The notes below the pieces were generated by a model that ran no database searches, was not told the origin of the DNA, and saw only the letters and a list, made by a program, of their open reading frames with translations. A stretch of 64,000 nucleotides of DNA from NCBI RefSeq assembly GCF_003711515.1, contig NW_021167081.1, forward strand, positions 4,024,483 to 4,088,482, in the 5' to 3' direction. The DNA is from Sodiomyces alkalinus F11 (taxonomy: Eukaryota; Ascomycota; Sordariomycetes; Glomerellales; Plectosphaerellaceae). A program made the position numbers and the translations under genes. This document shows positions 21,745 through 33,839 of this stretch, piece by piece (the first letter of the stretch is position 1; each line of letters opens with the position of its first letter).

Positions 21745-24700
21745 TAGCTTTTATCCACTTATCTTTATTAGAGCAGTTTATAGCCTATTTATAAGTAGCT
21801 AGTTCATATAAAGAATTTATAGCTAAAAGAAAGTGGGGATCTTCTTAAAACTATAGGTTCCCGAGTATAGTATCTTTAGTTATATATAATAAGCACTTAT
21901 TATTATCGTACGATATATAATCGTTATCGTTTTCTTTCGAAGATTGAGAAGGGATTTAAATTTCTAACTTGGATTTATTAAGGCCGTTATTAACCGGGTC
22001 GGTTATATTATCCTTACTAGTATTTTCGGCTGGAATAATACCGCCCGCTGCTCGAAGACCGTTTCGTCTTTTATTTTTATCCTTATCTTCTTCTTCGGTT
22101 TAGATAGACCTAAATATACGTTTAGTATTATTATAGTACTCGCCGAGTAGATAAGACTCAGGGTCGGAAACCGGTTCTACCTACGGTATATTTATAGTAG
22201 GAGACTTATTATTATTATTTATATAGGTTATAGAGTTATTTTTATTAATTATAGTATCTGAAGAAGAAGTCAGAAACTGATTTTCTAGAATATAAACGTC
22301 ACGATACTAGGTAGTCTTCCTAGATCGAGGATTATATATTTTATAGTTATAATTGTTATAACCCATTAAAGCACCCTAAAGTGCTCGTGGATCTAGTTTC
22401 TGTATGTTCGGGTCGTTATTTCTATAGTATATAACAGAACCCTAAACCCGAATAGTATTTATATTAGGTTTACGATTTTTTACTAATTCGTAAGGCGTTA
22501 TAAAGCCTACTGTTGAATTAGGTATTCTATTATATGTATAAACGGCTAAATAAACCGTATCCCCCTAAAGGTATTTAGGTAGGCCTGAGTGGAAGAGAAA
22601 ATACCTGACTTTTTCTATTATAGTCCTTATAATCCGTTCTATTAAACCTTAAGTCTTATAGGTATACGGGGGTTTTATGTTATGATTCATTCCGACGAAT
22701 AGTCTTTTAAACGAGGTATTCGTGAATTCTTTCCCGCCGTCGGTATCTACTTCTTTTATTTTTATATTATATATATTATTTTTAACGGGGATTTTCCACT
22801 CTTTTATAGCATTTACAATAGATATTTCTGATTTATCTATAAGCAGTTCTACGTATAGATACCGTGTAGAACGGTCTATTATAAATAGAATCTAACGCTT
22901 TCTATTATACGTTATAGGGTTGATAGGCCCGTATAAATCCATATATACCTTTTTAAGGTAGGAAAAATCCTTATATTTAATAATGGATTCTTTATTTATA
23001 GGCGTGGCTGACTTACTTTTTCTACAGGCTTCACAGCTCTGTATTTCTTGCATATCTTCTTTAGATATATTTATAGTATCTTTATTTATATATTTTACAG
23101 CAGTAGGGTTAATATAACCTATTCTGTAGTGCTATAGTATTATGTTCTTTTTATTATTTATTGTTTTCCGACGGTTATTTCGGTCTCTTTATTCTATTCT
23201 TTATTCTACCGGTTATTCTTTTCTTTATTCTACGACCTGAATATTCCTTTATGCCCCTGAAGAGTGGGTCTTTAAGTGGGTCTTTTCAGAGTATTCTTTT
23301 ATTTCTTTTCCTTTGTCTGAAATAGTCTTCTTTATTCCTGTTATATTTATAGCACTATAGGGCTTTAAGGACCGTGACGACGACCCTATTACCCCCCCGT
23401 ACGTTAAGGCCCGTGCCGAAGCCTAGTAGAGGCCGTTATGTAAAGTAGCTCTAGTATGAATATTAGTGGTTTTATTTTAGTTATTTTAGAATAGAATAAG
23501 CTGGTTATTTCCTGTAAGGCTGTAGATTTCCTTTTTATCTAGGACGGGAAGGCTAATAATATTTATACCTATTTCGGGAATATATAAACAGTTCTAAAGT
23601 AGTATTACTTTTCCTGAATCCATGAATTTAATATAATAGTCACTAGTACCTATTATTTTTACTTTATTTATATTACCCTAACTAGCAGTGCTTTTAGTAG
23701 TTTTATATATAGAAAAGAGCGTTTTACTTACTATAACCTGTGCTATAGCACTACTATTAGTATAAACATTTAAATCTAATATAATTCAACTATCTGAAAT
23801 CCTGTTAACCTTTTCCACTACCCGTCCTATATTTATATTAGTATTTTGAGGGGTTTTATTAATTTAAAGGATAAATACCTGTTCAATATCTATTAGGTCT
23901 TCCGCGCAGTGGTCCGGGAGACGTGAAGGCTTAGGTATAATAGGAATATTTTAAAAAAGAACCTCGTTATCCAAGTCTTCTTCTTCTTCTTCCTAATCTT
24001 CTTTTTCTTTTTCTTTTTCTGATTCTTCTTCTTCGTGCTGCTGATCTTTACCTTTATCGTCGGTATTAGCTTCCGAAAAAGGCTCCTCTATAGGTGGTCA
24101 ATCAGAAACTAAATTAATAGTTTCGTCGGTACTTATTTTCCCTAGGAGCTTTTATTACTCGTACTAACGGAAGAAATTAAGTATTTCTATCTCTCCTAAC
24201 GATAGCTTCGACGGTTCCGTCTTCTTTTTCGGGGGCTTTTTATTCTCATTTACCCAATTTTAGGCATTTTTTCTCGATCCTAAATTTCCCCTAACTACCT
24301 AGCCTATAGGGGCTTTCAGAGGGTATAAAAAGAAATAGTTCGTCGGTAGATACCTAGATCTTTTGTAGTTACTATAGAAGAGGTTCTTCTGCTATAGGCC
24401 TCCGTTTAACTATTCTTTCTGATTTTTCTGATCTTTCTATGCTTTTATAAGTAAGGCCTTCGAGGTGGAAGAACCGATTTTCCTCGATATATCTATTAGT
24501 TTAGTAAAGACTTTATCGAATATATAGCTATCGATAAGGGCCGAAGAGCCAGCGTGATCTATAAGGTAACTACGTTATAACACTCGTCTAGACGGTTTAG
24601 AGTCCAGGCAAAAACCACCTTATTAGGTAGAATAATATCCCTTCCTCGAAGGATAATCAACCTTTCTTAGACTTTATATAGAAAGTCCTTAAGCGTGGGG

Positions 24701-24960
24701 AATTCTAAGATATCTAGGTTGAAAAACGACGTATGGACGTCGTAGTCTGCTCAAAAACCCTTTTTCTCGTATAGGGATTTTAGCTTTTCCTAGATTTCTA
24801 AAGTAAAATTAAGGCCCTAAACCTGTCTTAGGGGCCTATCTTATAGAGCGGAGAGTAGATCTCTAGTAGTCTTTAAATCTTCTTCTTTTACCTTATTAAG
24901 GGTATCTTTAGGCAGGGGTTTTATAAGCTCTTTTAGAAGCTTTCCTTTACGTACAACGTA
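21745..24960 (-). pseudogene. Copia A gag, protease, integrase and 5' edge of reverse transcriptase
   Basis: Minus-strand relic, co-linear with plus-strand positions of about 30,200-33,537 in element B. About 22,350-23,150 covers the integrase core, about 23,400-23,850 the protease and pre-integrase part, and about 24,200-24,960 the gag. It is heavily stopped and has indels. It resumes on the right side of LINE 2 at AGCTTTTATCCAC (21,745), the reverse complement of the GTGGATAGAAGCTA word that ends at 33,537 in element B. Confidence 0.8.
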
Positions 24961-25689
24961 AGCAGGTATAGCTATCGTCTAGGTTTAGTAGTCCTAACTA
25001 CCCTTTAGCTTGTTTACGCTAATTTCCTTCAGTGTAGCCTATACGGATATCTTTAGAGCTCCTAAACGGTATTTATTTTATTTATTTTAGATAAGAACTA
25101 ACGAAGCTATACTATAAGTAAGGAAAATAGTCCTTTTCTTTATTATTTTCTTTATTTTAAGTATAGACGTGGTTACTATAGTGATACCTTTATTCGTGCG
25201 GGTCTAAAGTGGAACCGGTATATAGTTCTTTATTCTAAAAAAGGAAAAAATAGCTTTATAGATAAAGAAAACGATACCCGTATATACGGGTAATAGAATT
25301 CCTTTATTTCTAAAGATAGTATTCCTTTATTGCGGTGGATATAAAGTAAGGCCGGTTAAATTCCTTTATTCGCGAGGATCCTAAAATAGGTCTTCGCGGA
25401 GCGAGGGGATTCACGGTGGCGTAGAAAACACGATACTTATATAGGATTCCACGGTCGGAAATATATAGGTATAGAAATCTAGGGTCTAAAGACTTATAAG
25501 GAATAAAAGATATCCTAGTATTAATAACTAGAATAGCTCTTGTAGTATCGTAGTTATTATATCCTTACGTAAAGAATAATACATCCGTTTAATTCACGTA
25601 ATCGTAGGCTTGTATAATTTTTCTGATTTTATACATTTATAAGCGTACGACTAAGCCGACCGATCATTCGAACCATAGGATCGTAGATA

Positions 25690-25760
25690 GAGGTATATAG
25701 GTATATAGGCAGGTAGGTCGGTAGGTAGGTAGGTCGGTAAGTAGGTAGATAAGTAGTGTC
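25690..25760 (+). repeat. GGTA/GGTC tetranucleotide repeat in copia A leader
   Basis: An imperfect (GGTA)n run interrupted by GGTC units, in the untranslated leader between LTR and gag. A shorter reverse-complement counterpart lies at about 29,555-29,595 in element B. Confidence 0.7.
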
Positions 25761-25901
25761 GATAGTATATAAAGAGGAATATCGGATAGGAATAGGGCCT
25801 ATTATTTGGAATCGGGGGATGCTCTTAATAGCTTGCGACCGTAGGTAATTAAGGAATGCGTTATTTTAAGACTTTAGTCGAACTTTCCCGGGCTTATAAC
25901 C

Positions 25902-26313
25902 TTTTAAAGATCTTTAACGGTATCAGATAAGCGGAAGGGACAAAACTCACGAAACGTAGTGGGAAAATAAAAAGGTAATAATAGGATTATAAGGTAGGAT
26001 CTCTGCGCGCGTATTATATCTTCTTCGGATCGAAGAAGGGATGAAGATAAAGGATTAAGAATAAAGAATAAAGAAAGGAAGGAACCGAACCGAGGGAACG
26101 GGTTAATATCCTTTAGATATCCTTTCTTCTTCGTAAAAGAATCGATATCGTAATACTATCGTAATCTATTATATCCTTTATCTAACTCCTATTAGATAAA
26201 CTAACTCGAAAGAGAACCGTCTAGGCTTGCGGGGAATATATCCTTTATTCGAGTACGAAGGATATACTCAAAGGATATTAAGGATATTATTAGTAATAAT
26301 AATACTATCAACA
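25902..26313 (-). repeat. 5' LTR of copia A
   Basis: 412 bp, the partner of 14,308-14,719. On the plus strand it ends TATCAACA at 26,313 and is followed by the ATTCA target duplication and the MULE sequence. Confidence 0.85.
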
Positions 26314-28696
26314 ATTCAGACTATACTATTTGGATATTCCGACTATAGTTCCCCTCGGACCCACTTTTCCAACTAATCAAAATTCAGTATCTAGTCACGC
26401 TCTTTACCATACCACCCGTTAATTTAACTACCTTGATATAGATCGTTAATTTAACCACCTTTATAGTATTAATTCAGCTTAATCTTATTAAGTTAATATA
26501 ACCGTGATAGCGCTTTTACCACGTATTATCTTTACCTCAGTCTATAAGTACTTTAACGATCCATTAGCTACCGCGAACGACCACGTAAAGGATTACGTAT
26601 ACGCTATTATAGTCTAACGCTCCTCTAATAAAGATAAAAGCGGCTAATATCGTCGAAAGGAGCTCTATTATGATAACGGCGGAAACGAGCATACTTTATA
26701 AGCTACTAGCGCTTGGCTAAATACCTCCTCTACAAGGGTTAAGTATTCTTTTACGATTATAGTAACTTTTAAGGATAACCGCTCGTTTATAGATATTATG
26801 AACCCTAATTCTAGCTATAATGCTACCTTTAATATATCCTTCTATCCGATCTATTATAAATAACCTTAGACTCCCGAATAAACCGAAAAGATCTGTTAAT
26901 ATCTTAAGATAAGCCTGACCTCCTCCCGTGATATTATAGCGTTTATACGAGAGACATACCCTTACTAGGCCTAGGTACGTAACGATATTCGTAATAAAAT
27001 TCCTAAAGCTCGTAATAAATCTCTTATAGAGTATACGTCTATATAAGTTCTTATTCTAGAGTTCCGCGACCGCGGGATTAAGCACTTTATCTGGTAATTA
27101 GACAGCGGCGCTATAAGGTTAATCTAGACGATACTATAGTGTAAAGAGATATAGAAACATAACCCTGAGGTTCTCTTTATAGATAATATATATGAAATAC
27201 ACCAATTTAAGATACCGCTAATAGATATTATAGAGTCTCGAATATCGGGTCTATATTTAATATTGGTTTCACCTTGGTGAATAAGAAAGACGAAGAAACG
27301 TGCATATAGTTACTAGAACGCTATCGGGGGTATTTAGGATAATATAGAGTAATAGATCTATGTATAGCATGTTAATAAGAACGTTACTAGTAAAGTTAAG
27401 GATAATACTAATAGGAAGGCGATTACTAAAAATAGTAATAGTAACGGTAAAAGTTCGAGTCTTGCGAGGCACCTCTTTTTACCGAACTTACCCTTATAGA
27501 CTAAGAGGAAGCTTAGTGCATTACTATCCTAAGATTAGCAGATATTATATATAACCCTTATAGTCTTCTAGTAATATAGAAGATAGTTATCTATGCGAAG
27601 ACTAAAGAGGATTGTAAGTAAGCGTGGCTATATCTTCTTAAGTAATTTCCTAAATAAGATAATATTATTTAGTATATCCTTTAGACGTGGCTACCTTTGC
27701 TAACGTAATTTATAACTTACTAGATTACAAAGAATAAGAATTAGGGCTATTATATAACGGCTTAATCCGAGGTAAACTATAGCTTAATTAAAGCATATCT
27801 ACTTAATTCCTGTATGGATATTAAGTTCCTTACTAAGCGGATTAAGTTAATATTTACTAATAATAAGACGGAGTATAAAAGGATAGAGTTAAATTAAGCC
27901 TAGCGTTAGATTAAGGATTATCGTACACGGAATTAGATAGGTAATATAAGGTAATACACTAGCAAGGTTATTTTCAAGCTTTTACTACAATAGTTCTACT
28001 ACGCTATTATCGTAGCTAAATCACGAACGCTAGTAACGCCGTATACCGGGTAGTTTAGATAGTAGTCTAGCGTTCTTTACTAGTAGAAAATTATAACACG
28101 GGAATCAGGTAATACCCCCTTTTTTTATACTCATTTCTACCCTTACTAGTATTTTAGGTATAGTTAGTATCACGAGAACGATATACGGCGGATTATTAAC
28201 CCTTTTATTGTAATTATAGGCTGTGGTCGGCCCTATCTTACGCCCGAAGATATCCTAGTAGTGTTAATCCCTCGCCAATCCCTCCTAGTCGTAATTTATA
28301 GAGATAGAGCTAAAGCGCGTATACTCTAGGTGCCTCTAAATAGAACCTAGAGGAGTGTTATTTATAATAGTAAGGACAGCAGGGGCAGTGATAATAATAG
28401 ATTAGATATATTAAGAGATAAGGTATAAGGACCGAGATTCTATAAGGAGACCTTAGATAGTAGTAAAGAACGAACCAGCGGTCTTAAGCCAAGTCACCAA
28501 AATTATATTAACTACTTCCTTTACTTAATTCGAGGGATGAAATTAATTTAACGTTAAAAACGTTAAAAAAGCTATTATAGTAATTAACGATTATACGTAG
28601 TACAGTATACGTAGTATTCCAAAAGAGGTGATTTATAGGTCTATATTAGAACTATAGTCGGAATATCCAAATAGTATAGTCGGAATATCTAGCCAC
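26314..28696 (+). mobile_element. Mutator-like (MULE) DNA transposon body
   Basis: About 2.4 kb with inverted ends. The left end (26,319 onward, GACTATACTATTTGG) and the right end (about 28,650-28,696) match in inverted order over more than 30 bp, and the outermost 15 bp of the left end sit at 14,293-14,307. The 8-bp duplication TTAATAAA flanks the reconstructed unit. Inside is a plus-strand transposase relic. RIP stops and TA-rich base use show that it is inactive. A second copy of its right end is at 41,954-42,199. Confidence 0.75.
26490..28110 (+). pseudogene. MULE transposase remnant
   Basis: Plus-strand coding relic. The clearest part, at about 27,175-27,340, reads LFIDNxYEMHQFKIPLxDI and then SNIGSIFNIGFTLVNKKDEETCI, which is the layout of the MULE transposase core (PF10551 type): an Asp-x-Thr-Tyr region followed by a GFxxVxxEDEETY block. 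Upstream sequence has no readable DNA-binding domain. The first catalytic Asp seems kept; I could not place the others with confidence. Many stops are present, so it is non-functional. Confidence 0.65.
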
Positions 28697-28704
28697 TTAA
28701 TAAA
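28697..28704 (+). repeat. MULE target-site duplication, right copy (TTAATAAA)
   Basis: Matches 14,285-14,292 exactly and follows the right MULE terminus directly. Confidence 0.7.
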
Positions 28705-29066
28705 TCTAATAATAGCTTTAATTAGCCTAATATTAGGCTAATAGCAATATTTTTCTTTATACATACCTATATAAAATAGGTGTAAAGGTACGGATTAGTA
28801 GTATAATCCAGTAATTAAGCTGGGTATAGCGCTAGTCTCGAGCTAATGTTTCTAAGCCCTGTAGAGGTGTAATTAAGAGCACCGGTCTTCCACCACCCTC
28901 TATTCGGTCTTCCGGGTCTACTTAAACCCTTTCTAGATAGATAATCTAATATATCTCTACTACGCAAAATTCTAGATTCCTTAATATATATAAATATGTC
29001 CAAAGAAATAGTATAAGTCACCTCTAGCCTCTAAGAGTCAGCCGAACTACGTACTACAAAACTAAC
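28705..29066. repeat. Non-coding flank with a fragment of the 53.4-kb inverted-end element
   Basis: No gene. At about 28,880-28,975 the sequence follows the same course as 53,411-53,505, sharing the word TTCGGTCTTCCGGGT or close to it and then CTTAAACCCTTTCT against CTTAAACTCTTCTT. It is a fragment of one arm of the long-inverted-repeat element annotated at 53,413-54,205. Confidence 0.55.
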
Positions 29067-29410
29067 TATTGATATTACTAATAATATCCTTCGAGTACCT
29101 TCGTACTCGAATAATAGATATACTCCCTGTAAGCCTAGACCGTTCTCTTTCGAGTCAGATAAAGGATTACGTCTTAGACAAAGGATTACGTTATTATTAC
29201 GATCTTAATCCCTTTACAAAGAAAGAAAGAACAAAGGATATTAACCCGTCCCCTCGGTTCGGTTCTTCCTTTCTTTATTCTTCTTCTTAATCGCTTTTAT
29301 ATAATCCACACGCGTGCAGAAATCCTACTATTACAATCCTATTATTACTATCTATTTCTCCGCTGCTTTTCGTGACTTTCGTCCCTTCCACTTGTCCGCA
29401 ATCTTTAAAA
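29067..29410 (+). repeat. 5' LTR of copia B
   Basis: 344 bp, similar to the reverse complement of the 412-bp LTRs of element A. It begins TATTGATA (RIP form of TGTTGATA) and ends CTTTAAAA just before the primer-binding site. Confidence 0.8.
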
Positions 29411-29424
29411 GGTTATAAGCCCGG
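29411..29424 (+). other. Primer-binding site of copia B (initiator tRNA-Met type)
   Basis: GGTTATAAGCCCGG directly follows the LTR. The same word, GTTATAAGCCCGG, directly follows the 5' LTR of the unrelated element C (34,903-34,915). Its complement contains CAT in a CCGGGCTTATAACC context; with one RIP change undone it gives the anticodon stem-loop of initiator tRNA-Met. Drosophila copia is primed from this internal part of the tRNA, so the match supports half-tRNA priming. Confidence 0.7.
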
Positions 29425-30199
29425 GAAAGCTCGACTAAAGTCTCGAAACAATATATTCCTTAATTACCTACGGTCGCAAGCCAAAAAGAGAATCCCCTCA
29501 TTCCAAATAATAGTCCCCATTCCTATCTGACATTCTACTCCACGTACTACTAATACTACCTACCTACCTCCTTACCGACCTATACACCTATATACCTATA
29601 TCTACGATCCTACGGTTCGAACGATCGGTCGGCTTAGTTATACACTTATAAATCAACAAAATCAGAAAAATTATAAAAGCTACGATTACGTGAATTGAAT
29701 AGGGGCACTCTGTATTATTTACGTACGAATACTATAACTACTACACTACGAGGGCTATACTAGTTTTATTACTAGGATACTTTTCGTTGCTTATAAGTCT
29801 TTGGTTCTACCCGAGACTTCTATACCTATGTGTTTTCCGACCGTGGAATTCTATATAAATATCGTGTTTTCTACGCGACCGTGAATCCATTTATTCCGCG
29901 AAGACCCACTTTAGAATCCTCGCGAATAAAGGAATTATACCGGCTCCACTTTAGACCTATTGGAACAAAGGAATACTATCTTTAGAAATAAAGGAAGTCT
30001 GTTATCCGTATATACGAGTATCGTTTTCTTTATCTACGAAGCTGTTTTTCCTCTGTTAGAATAAAGAACTATATACCGGCTCTATTATAGACCCCCACGA
30101 ATAAGAGTATCGCTATAGTGACCACGCGTGTAAAGAATAAAGAAAAGAATAAAAATAAGGACTGTTCTCCTTATTTATATTATAACTTCGCTAGTTCTT

Positions 30200-31450
30200 A
30201 TCCAAAATAAACAAAGTAAATACCGTTTAGAAGCTCTTAAGATACCCGCTTAGGCAAACCTTAAAGATATTAACGTGAAAAAGCTTAAGGGTAGTTAAGA
30301 CTACTAGACCTGGACGATAGCTATATATACCTACTTTGCACGTAAGGGAAAGCTTCTAGAAAAGCTTATAAAACCCCTGCCTCTAGATACCTTTAATAAG
30401 GGAAAAAAAGAAGATTTAAAGACTACTAGAGATTTACTCTCCGCTTTATAGGACGGGCCCCTAACGTAGGTTTAGGACCTCGATTTTGCTTTAGTAATCT
30501 TGGAAAAGCTAAAATCTCCATATAAGAAAAAGTGGTTCTAAGCAGACTACGACGTCCTTACGTCGTTTTTTAACCTAGATATCTTAGAATTCCCTACTCT
30601 CGAGGCCTTTCTATATAAGGTCTAATAAAGACTAATTATCCTTTAAAAAAAGGATATTATTGTACCTAATAAGGTGGTTTTTACCTAGACTCTAAACCGC
30701 CTATATAAGCGTTACGACATAGTCATATATAGACCGCGCAGGCTTTTCGGCATAATATCGATAGTTATACGTTTGATAAAATCGTTACGGAACTAATAAA
30801 CGCGTCGAGGAAAATCGTCTCTTCTACCTCGAAGGCCCTACTTATAAAAGCATAGAAAAATTAGAGAAAATAGTCTAATAGCGGTTAGAAGAACGTCTTC
30901 CATAGTATCTTTAAAAGGCCTGGATATCGACCGACGAACTATTACTTTTTATATCCTAAAAAAGCCCCTATAGGTTAAGCAGTTTAGGGAAAATTAGGTT
31001 CGAGGAAAAATACCTAAAATCGGGTAAATAAATAAAAAAGAGCCTCCGATGAAGAAGACGGAACCGTCGAAGCTATTATTACGAGAGACTAAAATACTTA
31101 ATTTCTTCCGTTACTGCGAGCAATAAAAGCTCCCAGGGAAAATAAGCAACGACGCGACTGAAAATTTAATCTCGGATTTACCTCCTATAGAGGAGTATTT
31201 TTTAGAAGAAGAAGAAGAATCAGAACAAGAATCAGAAGAAGAAAAAGTGGAAAAAGAGGATCAGGAAGAAGAAGAAGACTCGTATAACAAAGTCCTTTTT
31301 TAAGACGTTCCTCTTATACCTAAACGCTCACGTCGCCCGGACCCCCACACGGAAGACCTGATAGATATAGAACAGGTACTTATCCTTTAAAATAAACTAT
31401 AAATAAATAAAACCCCTACTAATATAAATATAGGACGGGTAGTGGAAAAG
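30200..31450 (+). pseudogene. Copia B gag remnant
   Basis: Plus-strand relic of a copia gag (UBN2-like). With stops read through, about 30,260-30,770 gives INVKKLKGSxDYWTWTIAIY, then KLLEKLIKPLPLD, and then a run of helical segments ending near LNRLYKRYDI. The copia gag pattern of a Trp-rich start followed by helical bundles fits. At 31,200-31,275 there is an acidic Glu-rich stretch. RIP stops and at least one frame change are present. Confidence 0.75.
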
Positions 31451-31649
31451 ACTAATAGGATTTTAGACATAAAATTGAATTTGAATTTTTATATTCATAG
31501 CGGTGCTATAGCACACGTAGTAGCAAATAAAACGCTCCTTTCCACGTATAAAACTACTTAAAGTACTACTAGTTAGGGTGATACAAATAAAATAAAAATA
31601 ACAGGTACTGGTGACTATTATATTAAATTCAGGGATTCAGGAAGAATAT

Positions 31650-32960
31650 TACTACTACAGAACTATTTATATATACCCGAACTAGGTACTAATATCATCA
31701 GCCTTTCCGTCCTAGATAGAAAGAGAATCTAGGGCCTTATAGGAAATAACCAGCTTATTCTGTTCTAAAGTAACCACAATAACACCACCGACGTTTTTAC
31801 TAGAGCCGTTTTAAATAACGGGCTCTACTGGGCTTCGGCACGGGCCCTAACGTACGGGGGAGTAATAGAGCCGTTGTCACGGTCCTCGCAGCTCTATAGT
31901 GCTATAAATATATTAGGAATAAAGAAGACTGTTCTAGATAAAAGAAAAGGAATAAAGAAACAGATTCTAAAACAAATAAAGGAACAGATTCCAGGACCAA
32001 AGGAACAGTCAGGCATAAAGAATACGGTCTCAGATAATACCCACTTAAGGACCCACTCTTTACGGGCATAGGTCGTGGAATCAAGAGACCGAAATAACCG
32101 TCGGAAAAAAATACACAACAAAGAGATTATAACGCTATAGCACTCCAGGATAGGTTATATTAACCCTACTGCTTTAAAATATATAAATAAGGATACTATA
32201 AATATATCTAAAGAAGATATACTAGAAATACGGGCCTATAAAGCCTGTAGAAAAGCCAAGATAGCCATGCTCGTTAATAAAGAATCCATTGATAAATATA
32301 AGGATTCTTCTTACCTTCAAAACATTTATATGGATTTATACGGGCCTATCGACCCTATAACGTATAATAGAAAGCGTTGGATTCTGTTCATAATAGACCG
32401 TTCTACACGGTATCTATAGGCAAAACTGCTTGTAGATAAATCAGAAATATCTGTTATAAAGGCTATAAAAGAGTGGAAAGCCCCGGGGAAAATAGTAGAT
32501 AAAATATAAAAATGAAAGAAGTGAATACTGACGGCGGAAAAGAATTTATAAATGCCTTGTTTAAAAGACTGTTCGTCGGTGTAAATTATAATATAAAACC
32601 CCCGTATACCCACGAGACTTAAGGCTCGATAGAACGGGTTATAAGGACTATAATAGAAAAAGTCCGTTGTTTTCTTTTCCACTCGGGCCTTCCTAAATAC
32701 CTTTAGGGGGATACGGTTTATTTAGCCGTTTATATATATAATAAAACACCTAATTCAGTAGTAGGCTTTAAAACGCCCTATGAGTTAGTAGAAAATCGTA
32801 AACCTGATATAAATAATATTCGGGTTTGGAGTTCTGTTATATATTATAAAAACAACGACCCAAAAAACTAAGAAACTGGATCCACGTGCACTTTAGGGTG
32901 CTTTAGTAGGTTATAACAAATATAACTATAAAATATATAACCCTTAATCCAGGAAGACTA
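31650..32960 (+). pseudogene. Copia B integrase remnant
   Basis: Relic of the copia integrase region. About 32,150-32,250 reads GHINPTALKYINKDTINIS, and about 32,320-32,760 reads IYMDLYGPIDPI, VNTDGGKEFINALFKRLFVGV, then GSIERVIRTIIEKVRCFLFHSGLPKYL. These fit the D, D, E core of retroviral-type integrases, with all three acidic positions still visible. A frame change near 32,500 and several stops inactivate it. The shorter open frames here on the minus strand are shadows. Confidence 0.8.
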
Positions 32961-33614
32961 CCTGGTATCGTGACGTCTATATATTAGAAAACCAGTTTCT
33001 CACTTCTTCTTCAGATACTATAATTAATAAAAATAACCCTGCTGCTTATATAAATAATAAGTCTCCTACTTTAAATATACCGCAGGCATGACGGGTTTCT
33101 AACCCCGAGTCGTGGCTCTTCGGCGAGTACTATAATAATACTAAACGTACGTTTAGGTCTATCTAACCGAAGAAGAAGATATTATTAATAATAATAATAA
33201 TAATAATAATACATAGAGACGTAAGAGTCTTCTAGCAGCGGGCAGTATTATTCTAGCCGAAAATAAGAATAATAATACTATAACCGACACGGTTAGTAAA
33301 GTTCTTAAATCCAGGTTAGAAATTCAAATACCTTCTAAATCTTCGAAGGAACACTCTAACGATTTTATATCGACGATGATAATAAGCGCTTATTATATAT
33401 AACTGAAGATACTATACTCAGGAATCTAAAGTTTTAAGAGAATCCCCACTTTTTCTTCACTATAAATTCTTTATACGAACTAGCTACTTATAAATAGGCT
33501 ATGAACTGCTCTCATACAAATAAGTGGATAGAAGCTATAGTAGCTGAAATAACAGAACTTGAAAACAGAAATACCAGGGATTTAATAAATATAAAAGATA
33601 CGCTATACTATAAC

Positions 33615-33615
<1 letters not shown>

Positions 33616-33710
<95 letters not shown>

Positions 33711-33720
33711 NNNNNNNNNN

Positions 33721-33815
<95 letters not shown>
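33616..33815 (+). repeat. AAT trinucleotide microsatellite with assembly gap
   Basis: An almost pure (AAT)n tract of about 200 bp lies inside the copia B reverse transcriptase region. It includes 10 Ns at 33,711-33,720, so its true length is unknown. Shorter AAT runs lie at 33,190-33,215, 41,045-41,060, 44,411-44,440 and 46,330-46,358. Confidence 0.95.
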
Positions 33816-33839
33816 GGATACGAATACCTTAAACGTCTT

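Larger units (their letters stand above)
14308..26313 (-). mobile_element. Ty1/copia element A (minus strand), split by LINE 2
   Basis: LTR retrotransposon with two 412-bp LTRs (14,308-14,719 and 25,902-26,313) and a 5-bp target duplication, ATTCG at 14,303-14,307 against ATTCA at 26,314-26,318 (one RIP-type transition). A C-rich tract at 14,719-14,728 (plus strand) is the polypurine tract beside the 3' LTR. The primer-binding site beside the 5' LTR, on the plus strand GGGCTTATAAC at about 25,890-25,900, matches the anticodon part of initiator tRNA-Met. Coding order on the minus strand is gag, protease, integrase, reverse transcriptase and RNase H. About 5.4 kb of LINE 2 interrupts the reverse transcriptase. 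It shares its family with element B, which lies on the plus strand. Confidence 0.9.

Noticed and set aside
25690..25760. Possible CRISPR-like array (GGTA repeats)
   Set aside because: A simple tetranucleotide microsatellite without spacers, in a fungal transposon leader.
28780..28880. Possible tRNA gene near a GGATTAGTAGTATAATCC word
   Set aside because: A short hairpin can be drawn, but no cloverleaf with A and B boxes could be built.
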